DNA of 5,037 nt from an uncultured Actinomycetes bacterium (GTDB lineage: Bacteria > Actinomycetota > Actinomycetes > Nanopelagicales > Nanopelagicaceae), in NCBI GenBank assembly GCA_903918325.1, contig CAIXDY010000117.1, forward strand, positions 1 to 5,037. Reading direction: 5' to 3'. Positions 1 to 4,293 of this stretch are shown here, in pieces; the first letter of the stretch is position 1; every line of letters begins with the position of its first letter. The position numbers were made by a program, and so were the translations under genes. The notes under the pieces are model-generated. The model was given only the letters and a program-made list of their open reading frames with translations. It was not told the origin of the DNA and searched no databases.

Positions 1-81
1 ACCCGCGCCAAGCTCGAGATGTACCGTGCGCAAGGTCAACTCGGTGATGGTGAATTCAAATTAATCGGAGAGCTCGAGTAA
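1..81 (+). CDS. C-terminal end of an unidentified protein (5' truncated)
   Basis: Reading from base 1, frame 1 is open for 26 codons and ends at TAA 79-81. The peptide is charged and helical-looking, with a pattern of R..L...R..G.L.D.EF..I.ELE at its very end. This pattern of two short helices around a Gly-x-Leu-x-Asp turn resembles two unrelated things: SHOCT-type C-terminal helical hairpins and the cytoplasmic tails of CPA1-type Na+/H+ antiporters. The fragment is too short to choose between them, and a function should not be assigned. The stop lies 9 bases before the preferred start of the next gene and overlaps that gene's ribosome binding site, so the two are probably cotranscribed. Confidence 0.5.
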   Translation, partial: TRAKLEMYRAQGQLGDGEFKLIGELE

Positions 82-85
82 AGGA
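80..85 (+). promoter_or_regulatory. Ribosome binding site that decides the FKBP start
   Basis: AAAGGA lies 5 bases before the ATG at 91. It would abut or overlap the alternative in-frame ATG at 85, where it could not work as a Shine-Dalgarno sequence. It therefore favours 91 as the start. The site overlaps the TAA stop (79-81) of the upstream gene, which fits translational coupling. Confidence 0.6.
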
Positions 86-90
86 TGACA

Positions 91-588
91 ATGAATTCAA
101 AAACTAGGAATCTAGCCATCGCAGCCGTTATCGCGATCGCACTTACATCTATTGCAGCATGCGGAGGAAAAGCTAAAGTGGCCGATACAGCATCATCAAC
201 AGGATTACCGACAGTAACTGCCAATGCAGGTGCTGCTCCAACAATTAGCGCACCAACAGGAACTGCACCAACAACGTTGCAGACTAAAGACATCATCGTT
301 GGAACTGGCGCAGAAGTTAAAGCCACATCAACGCTTACCGTGCATTACACATTGATGACATGGTCAAATGGAAAAATTGTTGAATCTTCTTGGACAGGTG
401 GACAGCCTGCAACGTTCCCATTGTCAGGTGTGATTGCTGGTTGGCAGCAAGGTTTGCCTGGTGCAAAAGTGGGCGGACGCCGCTTACTCGTTATTCCAGC
501 CGATCTTGGTTATGGACCAAATGGTTCTGGCCCAATCGGACCAAATGAAACTCTGATTTTCGTCGTAGACATCATCGCGGTTTCATAA
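91..588 (+). CDS. FKBP-type peptidyl-prolyl cis-trans isomerase, predicted lipoprotein
   Basis: Predicted extracytoplasmic prolyl isomerase that would catalyse cis-trans isomerisation of Xaa-Pro bonds in exported proteins. The 165 residues begin with a signal peptide (basic start, hydrophobic stretch about 8-21) ending in the lipobox Ile-Ala-Ala-Cys, with Cys24 as the lipidation site. An Ala/Thr/Pro/Ser-rich linker runs to about residue 62, then one FKBP domain fills the rest. FKBP12 pocket residues that can be matched are Tyr86 (VHY), Val114-Ile115 and Trp118 (GVIAGW), Tyr141 (LGYG) and Phe157. The usual Phe-Asp pair of the pocket (FDSS) is replaced by Val97-Glu98 (VESS), so rate or ligand preference may differ. 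An ATG at 85 is in frame, but spacing from AAAGGA favours 91. The stop abuts the next start with no gap. Family assignment is firm; client proteins are unknown. Confidence 0.9.
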   Translation: MNSKTRNLAIAAVIAIALTSIAACGGKAKVADTASSTGLPTVTANAGAAPTISAPTGTAPTTLQTKDIIVGTGAEVKATSTLTVHYTLMTWSNGKIVESSWTGGQPATFPLSGVIAGWQQGLPGAKVGGRRLLVIPADLGYGPNGSGPIGPNETLIFVVDIIAVS

Positions 589-1236
589 ATGAAAAAACTT
601 ACCGGCGAATTTGTCGGGACTGCATTACTTGTAACAATTGTTGTTGGCTCGGGCATCATGGCGACAAATCTGTCGCATGATGTCGGAGTTCAACTACTCA
701 TCAACACCATCTCAACTGTATGTGGCTTGTATGTACTGATTACAATTTTGGCACCAATTAGCGGCGCACATTTCAATCCAGTTGTAACTATGGTTGATCT
801 GATCCAAGGCAGAAGCTCAACGATTCAATTTATTCAATACTCAGTTTCACAAGTATTGGGCGCAATAACTGGGGCAGCCCTGGCAAATGCCATGTTTAGC
901 CATAAACTTCTTGAAAGCGCCACAAAAGTTCGATCTGGTGGCAACTTATACATCGGCGAAATTGTGGCAACTGCTGGATTAATTCTTGTGATCAACTTAT
1001 TGGTAAGTCAGAAAAATCTTGTTGTGATTCCAGCAGCTGTGGCAGCATGGATTGGCAGCGCCTACTTCTTTACTAGCTCCACATCATTTGCTAACCCAGC
1101 TGTAACTATTGGACGAACCTTTAGCGACTCCTTTGCCGGAATTGCTCCGGGCTGTGCCACGAAGTTCATTGCTGCACAAATACTCGGCGCCCTATGTGGT
1201 TTGGGCTTAACAAAGGTGCTAACTCATGACTCATAA
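589..1236 (+). CDS. aqpS: MIP-family aquaporin-like channel, AqpS type (probable arsenite efflux channel)
   Basis: Cytoplasmic-membrane channel of the major intrinsic protein family, 215 residues, short for the family but complete. It has two half-repeats, each with a re-entrant Asn-Pro motif: HFNPV at 61-65 (an NPV variant of NPA) and FANPA at 167-171. Hydrophobic spans are near 5-26, 33-55, 80-103, 118-139, 143-162 and 190-210. The residue after the second NPA, usually the pore-narrowing Arg, is Val172, and an Arg appears only at 176, suggesting a wider, less water-selective pore. In Sinorhizobium meliloti a related channel, AqpS, lies in an ars operon and lets arsenite formed by ArsC leave the cell. 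The 11-base overlap with arsC here argues for the same role. The start abuts the FKBP stop with no clear ribosome binding site, so translational coupling is likely. Substrate is inferred from context. Confidence 0.85.
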   Translation: MKKLTGEFVGTALLVTIVVGSGIMATNLSHDVGVQLLINTISTVCGLYVLITILAPISGAHFNPVVTMVDLIQGRSSTIQFIQYSVSQVLGAITGAALANAMFSHKLLESATKVRSGGNLYIGEIVATAGLILVINLLVSQKNLVVIPAAVAAWIGSAYFFTSSTSFANPAVTIGRTFSDSFAGIAPGCATKFIAAQILGALCGLGLTKVLTHDS

Positions 1237-1630
1237 ACCAACCGTTCTTTTTGTTTGCGTACACAACGCCGGCCGGTCTCAAATGGCTGCCGGTTTTATG
1301 AAGCACCTTGGCCAGGATCGCGTAGAAGTTTTATCTGCTGGCTCTGCTCCGAAAGATTCGATTAACCCCATTGCAATTGAGGCAATGGCCGAACTTGGTA
1401 TTGATATTGCGAACAATGTTCCAAAAGTTTTAACCCCCGAAGCAGTTCAAGCATCTGATGCCGTTGTCACAATGGGTTGCGGTGATGCCTGTCCGTTCTA
1501 TCCAGGCAAACGTTATGAAGATTGGGTTCTAGATGATCCTGCTGGCCAGGGGATTGAATCAGTGCGAGTTATTCGTGATGAAATCAAGTTGCGTGTTGAA
1601 ACTTTGCTTAAAGAACTCTTAATCCCTTAA
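1226..1630 (+). CDS. arsC: Arsenate reductase, LMW-phosphatase fold, probably mycothiol-coupled
   Basis: Cytoplasmic enzyme converting arsenate to arsenite, 134 residues, the usual length for this class. The P-loop Cys11-Val-His-Asn-Ala-Gly-Arg17-Ser18 carries the nucleophilic Cys and the oxyanion-binding Arg of the low-molecular-weight phosphatase fold. Asp104-Pro105 in the DDP motif supplies the general acid. Between them lies MGCGDACP with Cys85 and Cys89, followed by the PGKRYEDW block. Thioredoxin-coupled ArsC of the Bacillus/Staphylococcus type has resolving cysteines seven residues apart, whereas these are four apart, as in actinobacterial arsenate-mycothiol transferases (Corynebacterium ArsC1/ArsC2). 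Such enzymes pass arsenate to mycothiol, and mycoredoxin then releases arsenite. The start ATG lies inside the channel gene and has AAAGGTG (1212-1218) seven bases upstream. No ArsR gene is seen nearby. The family is certain; mycothiol coupling is inferred from the motif. Confidence 0.93.
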   Translation: MTHKPTVLFVCVHNAGRSQMAAGFMKHLGQDRVEVLSAGSAPKDSINPIAIEAMAELGIDIANNVPKVLTPEAVQASDAVVTMGCGDACPFYPGKRYEDWVLDDPAGQGIESVRVIRDEIKLRVETLLKELLIP

Positions 1631-1745
1631 GTCACAGCTCAAGGAGTGGTATCCCTCGTTATTTGCGTAGGGGAGCAAAGCAATTAGTCGTACCGTAGCC
1701 GTAACGAAGCAGAGAGAACTCTTCTTTGAACGGACGGAGAACCCA
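1631..1745 (+). promoter_or_regulatory. Structured non-coding leader before the cytochrome b genes
   Basis: These 115 bases hold no convincing gene. Several pairings are visible. GCTC 1637-1640 pairs with GAGC 1673-1676. Inside it, CCCTCG 1653-1658 pairs with CG-T-AGGG 1666-1672. Alternatively TTTGC 1662-1666 pairs with GCAAA 1675-1679, or TCGTTA 1656-1661 pairs with TAACGA 1702-1707. Some of these exclude one another, as in a switching RNA. The blocks CACAGnnCAA (1633-1642), GCAAAGC (1675-1681) and GTAGCC-GTAACGA (1695-1707) occur in the same order as loosely similar blocks of the c-di-GMP-I (GEMM) riboswitch, but the match is incomplete and no riboswitch class is assigned. No T-tract terminator follows arsC, so readthrough is possible. 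A TTGAAA at 1596-1601 with TTAATC at 1619-1624 is only a weak promoter candidate. Confidence 0.35.
1736..1739 (+). promoter_or_regulatory. Ribosome binding site of the 54-residue membrane peptide
   Basis: GGAG stands six bases before the ATG at 1746, an ordinary Shine-Dalgarno spacing. It supports the short reading frame as a real gene and not as leader sequence. Confidence 0.6.
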
Positions 1746-1910
1746 ATGACAGGCTGGATTTCAGATTTTATGAATCATCCTGCAACATATTTAAAATCAG
1801 GATGGCTACAGATTTCAGTATCTAACTTAATCGTAATTATTTTGATGCTTACAATTTTTGCTCTCGCAGTTCTGATTCCTTTTCCTAAGGATAAAGAGGA
1901 CCACAAATGA
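1746..1910 (+). CDS. Small single-span membrane protein, candidate cytochrome b accessory subunit
   Basis: A 54-residue reading frame that simple length cut-offs would miss. It starts with ATG behind GGAG and ends with TGA 1908-1910, overlapping the cytochrome b start by four bases (ATGA). The N-terminal 20 residues are polar and aromatic (MTGWISDF... then YLKSGW). One hydrophobic helix spans about 22-45, ending in PFP, and the tail is charged (KDKEDHK). I do not recognise a named family. Its position and overlap suggest a small subunit of the b-type cytochrome complex, in the way that PetL, PetG, PetM and PetN accompany cytochrome b6f. That analogy is inference. The codon choice and the spacing on both sides argue strongly that the gene is translated. 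Confidence 0.78.
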   Translation: MTGWISDFMNHPATYLKSGWLQISVSNLIVIILMLTIFALAVLIPFPKDKEDHK

Positions 1911-2524
1911 GTGAAATGTGGACTGCAAAACTGCGCAATAAGTGGCAAAAGAATTTACCAATTGAAAAATTACTTCCCGATGATCAACCTGCATATGTTG
2001 CTTCGTGGATTTATGTATTTGGGGTACTAACGCTTTCAGCTCTTGCCATGATCATTGCATCCGGCATTGTTTTGGCATTTGAGGGACCGGCTTGGTATCA
2101 CACATCAGATGTCGGTAAATTTATGAACAGCCTGCACTTCTGGTCCGTTCAACTCTTTTTCGTATTTATGGTTATTCACTTATGGGGCAAATATTGGATG
2201 GCTGCGTGGCGTGGAAATCGCTTTAGAACATGGGCAACTGGCGCAATTGCATTCGTTGCATCCATTGCAACTGCATTTACTGGCTACCTTGTTCAAACAA
2301 ACTTTGACTCACAGTGGATCTCCTTTGAAGCTAAAGATGGTTTTAACTCTGTAGGAATCGGTGCGTTTTTCACCGTAACAAATCTGGGACAGATGCTGCT
2401 TCTACACGTTGCTTTCCTGCCTTTAATTTTGGGAGTAATAACTGTGATTCACGTACTGATGGTGCGTCGACGTGGGGTTGTCCCGCCTATTGATGCCGAA
2501 CCAACTCCAGGAAGCGGGGCATAA
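1907..2524 (+). CDS. Cytochrome b6-like protein (four-helix N-terminal half of cytochrome b)
   Basis: Membrane di-haem b protein of 205 residues, the size of cytochrome b6 and not of the roughly 540-residue QcrB of actinobacterial bc1-aa3 supercomplexes. Four helices are visible near 32-57, 77-97, 110-130 and 163-185. Axial haem ligands are His77 and His91 in helix B (14 apart) and His167 and His182 in helix D. The 15-residue spacing in helix D is that of cytochrome b6; mitochondrial-type cytochrome b has 14. After helix C the usual GYxLPWGQ quinol-site motif is replaced by GYLVQTNFDSQW, so the quinol pocket is altered. The C-terminal tail ends in VRRRGVVPP plus a short acidic, proline-containing extension. 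AGAGGA at 1895-1900 lies six bases before the ATG. It sits between the 54-residue peptide and a possible subunit IV-like protein, suggesting one complex. Quinol oxidation or reduction is inferred; the electron partner is not in view. Confidence 0.88.
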   Translation: MSEMWTAKLRNKWQKNLPIEKLLPDDQPAYVASWIYVFGVLTLSALAMIIASGIVLAFEGPAWYHTSDVGKFMNSLHFWSVQLFFVFMVIHLWGKYWMAAWRGNRFRTWATGAIAFVASIATAFTGYLVQTNFDSQWISFEAKDGFNSVGIGAFFTVTNLGQMLLLHVAFLPLILGVITVIHVLMVRRRGVVPPIDAEPTPGSGA

Positions 2525-2526
2525 CA

Positions 2527-3507
2527 ATGAGCGTTTCTAAAGAAGCCAAACACGCCTTCGATGCTGCGCCTTGGACCGGTAAGACAAAGCGGTATGACAT
2601 CGTTAAAGAAGGAAGCATCGCAGTTGCTCTTGTGGCGATTATGGCGATCTTTCTTTCACTATTTTTAGGTTCTCCTGATGACACACCTTTAACATTTAAA
2701 GGATGGGCTATTAGCAACCCAGATAATTTTTATGCAACTGCAGTTCAAGAACTTTCAGGTTCAAGTGGAACTGCAACATATGGCGCTCCATATAACAAAG
2801 CTGCCGATGGCTTAAATGTAGGTCCATTGTGGCTACAAAAATGGGCAGGCGTCACTCGTCCCATCGACACCGTTAATGAGTTTGTTATTGCGCCGCTGAG
2901 CACACAAGTTTTATCTACTGATATTGCCAGTGCACTTGCAACATGGAAATCAGCTGCCGATTCCCAAAAGCACGACTGGGCAGTTGCTTACGATGATGCG
3001 ATTACAAAGGCAGAGGGAAAAATTTCAACAGTTCCCGCAGGTGCTTACGGTCCAGTTCCAGTATTGGCTCAAGGTTTAACCGACATGGCTAAGGGTGGTG
3101 CACTTGATGCAGCGCTTTTGTCACAAGGTGGATTTTTCCAAACTGATAACACTAAGCAGATACTCTTCTTCGGAGACGGTGCTTATTTAGATGAAGCTGG
3201 TACTACAGCTAATTTGCAGGGTGGCACATGGGGAATGATGAATGAAACTGGTCGCTATCCAGGTCAAGCATGGCTATGGCTGTATTCATTCTGGTATCAA
3301 ATTCCGCCATTTAACAATGAAAACTCCAAGCCAATTGGTACAAATGCTGATGCATACATCATGGTCATTATGGGAATCATGTCATTAGGTTTGATTTTAA
3401 TTCCAGTAATTCCAGGAGTGCGATCACTACCGATGCGAATTCCAATTCACCGTGGTATTTGGCGCCAGTATTACGACGAAAATGGAATCAAGCGTCGTAA
3501 GAAGTAA
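2527..3507 (+). CDS. Two-span membrane protein, possible cytochrome b C-terminal half with a large insertion
   Basis: A 326-residue protein starting two bases after the cytochrome b stop. It has a basic cytoplasmic start, a membrane span at about 28-48, about 225 residues probably outside the cytoplasmic membrane, a second span at about 275-297, and a basic tail (PGVRSLPMRIPIHR then RRKK). It has no cysteine, hence no CxxCH haem site and no Rieske cluster. Several elements line up by eye with cytochrome b subunit IV: the first span as helix E, then Pro-Asp-Asn-Phe at 65-68, a segment around 244-261 (YPGQAWLWLYSFWYQIPP) where PEWY plus its amphipathic helix would be, and the second span as helix F. 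Helix G would be missing, and about 170 residues (73-243) would be an insertion. This homology is a hypothesis. Membership in the cytochrome complex is supported by tight gene linkage. Confidence 0.75.
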   Translation: MSVSKEAKHAFDAAPWTGKTKRYDIVKEGSIAVALVAIMAIFLSLFLGSPDDTPLTFKGWAISNPDNFYATAVQELSGSSGTATYGAPYNKAADGLNVGPLWLQKWAGVTRPIDTVNEFVIAPLSTQVLSTDIASALATWKSAADSQKHDWAVAYDDAITKAEGKISTVPAGAYGPVPVLAQGLTDMAKGGALDAALLSQGGFFQTDNTKQILFFGDGAYLDEAGTTANLQGGTWGMMNETGRYPGQAWLWLYSFWYQIPPFNNENSKPIGTNADAYIMVIMGIMSLGLILIPVIPGVRSLPMRIPIHRGIWRQYYDENGIKRRKK

Positions 3508-3515
3508 ATAGATCA

Positions 3516-3557
3516 AAAATAAGCCCTCCCGACAATCCCGACGGGAGGGTTTATTTT
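3516..3557. terminator. Bidirectional intrinsic terminator between convergent operons
   Basis: Bases 3516-3531 pair with 3542-3557 around a ten-base loop, with a GC-rich core CCCTCCCG/CGGGAGGG (3524-3531 with 3542-3549). The outer part is A-rich on the left and T-rich on the right (TTTATTTT), so transcripts from either strand end in a GC hairpin followed by a U-rich tract. The right arm overlaps the stop codon of the TauE/SafE gene (3556-3558), and the left arm begins eight bases after the stop of the 326-residue protein. Confidence 0.9.
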
Positions 3558-4293
3558 ATGCAAAAAGAAATTTAGCTCCAGCTATGAGTAAAACGAAACC
3601 GAGTGCGCGCTTAACCGTATTTGGCGAAAAGCGAGAGATTCCAAAGCGAGTACCGATAAATGCACCAAGCAACACTGCAACTAAAAAGGTTGGTAGTTGA
3701 TGGGGGAGTGATGACACCGAATGAATATTTCCAAGTAAACCTGCAACTGAGTTAACTAAGATAAAAGCGGCTACCGTTCCACTGGCTTGTTTAACACTTA
3801 CCCAACCCAGCCAAATAATCAAAGGTGATAAGAAGATGCCGCCGCCTGTGCCAGTAATTCCTGAAAGCAAACCGATGCAGGCGCCAATGAATATCGCTAG
3901 CGCGATGTTTACTGGCCGTGTCACTTTCTCTGTTTGCATTGCTTGTACGAGGAAGCGAACTCCAGAAAGAAGGAGCAAGACGCCAATAATTGGCTTGTAA
4001 ATATGGCTGGGCAGATTGATGTGCCCACCAATGTAAGCCGCGGGAATTGAACCCAAACTTAAATAAAGGAAGAGGGAGCGGTGGAATAAGTTGCTTGTGA
4101 TGTAGCGAAGGGATGCATATGAAGAAACAAAGATATTTAACGTAAGTGCAGTTGGTTTGATAACAATTGGTGGCAGATCAAACAAAGTCATAATGGCGAT
4201 ATATGCCGAAGCCCCGGCATGCCCTACAGATGTATAAAGAATTGCCCCAAAAAATAAGCAGCCCGCTATTAGTAATGTGTGAGCCGTGAGCAT
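3556..4293 (-). CDS. TauE/SafE-family (TSUP) membrane transporter
   Basis: Integral membrane transporter of 245 residues, typical for the sulfite exporter TauE/SafE family, whose members move sulfite, sulfoacetate or other small organic and sulfur anions. About seven to eight hydrophobic spans are visible. The two family half-repeats are clear: GHAGASAYIAIM followed by KPTALTLNI (24-54), and GITGTGGGIFLSPLI followed by ASGTVAAFILVNS (145-182). The two halves are joined by a basic, hydrophilic loop around 118-127 (QAMQTEKVTR). The ATG at 4293-4291 overlaps the hydrolase stop by one base (TAATG), with no clear ribosome binding site of its own, so translation is probably coupled. The substrate cannot be read from sequence. 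No sulfur or taurine genes are present; the neighbour is a carboxylester hydrolase, which hints at but does not prove export of an acid released by it. Confidence 0.9.
   Translation of the reverse strand: MLTAHTLLIAGCLFFGAILYTSVGHAGASAYIAIMTLFDLPPIVIKPTALTLNIFVSSYASLRYITSNLFHRSLFLYLSLGSIPAAYIGGHINLPSHIYKPIIGVLLLLSGVRFLVQAMQTEKVTRPVNIALAIFIGACIGLLSGITGTGGGIFLSPLIIWLGWVSVKQASGTVAAFILVNSVAGLLGNIHSVSSLPHQLPTFLVAVLLGAFIGTRFGISRFSPNTVKRALGFVLLIAGAKFLFA

Noticed and set aside
51..101. Ten-base direct repeat TGAATTCAAA at 51-60 and 92-101
   Set aside because: One copy lies within the end of the upstream gene and the other at the FKBP start; both are explained by coding sequence and there is no further repeat unit or mobile-element feature.
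36..326. Minus-strand open frame opposite the FKBP gene
   Set aside because: It is an antisense shadow of a well-supported gene, has no family features and no credible ribosome binding site.
1633..1707. Firm call of a c-di-GMP-I (GEMM) riboswitch
   Set aside because: Only short blocks match and in loose form; the conserved GGGCAAACC and GGUUACCGA strings and the tetraloop-receptor hairpin are not intact. Kept as a candidate leader only.
1726..1740. CGGACGGA reminiscent of glutamine-riboswitch (glnA / Downstream-peptide) cores
   Set aside because: The paired upstream and downstream motifs of that aptamer are absent, and the string is explained by the ribosome binding site region of the small membrane peptide gene.
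2487..2717. Minus-strand open frame across the cytochrome b and 326-residue protein junction
   Set aside because: It opposes two well-supported genes and its composition looks like a reverse-complement artefact.
2527..3507. A c-type cytochrome or Rieske subunit beside the b6-like protein
   Set aside because: The translated protein contains no cysteine, so it cannot carry CxxCH haem sites or a Rieske cluster.
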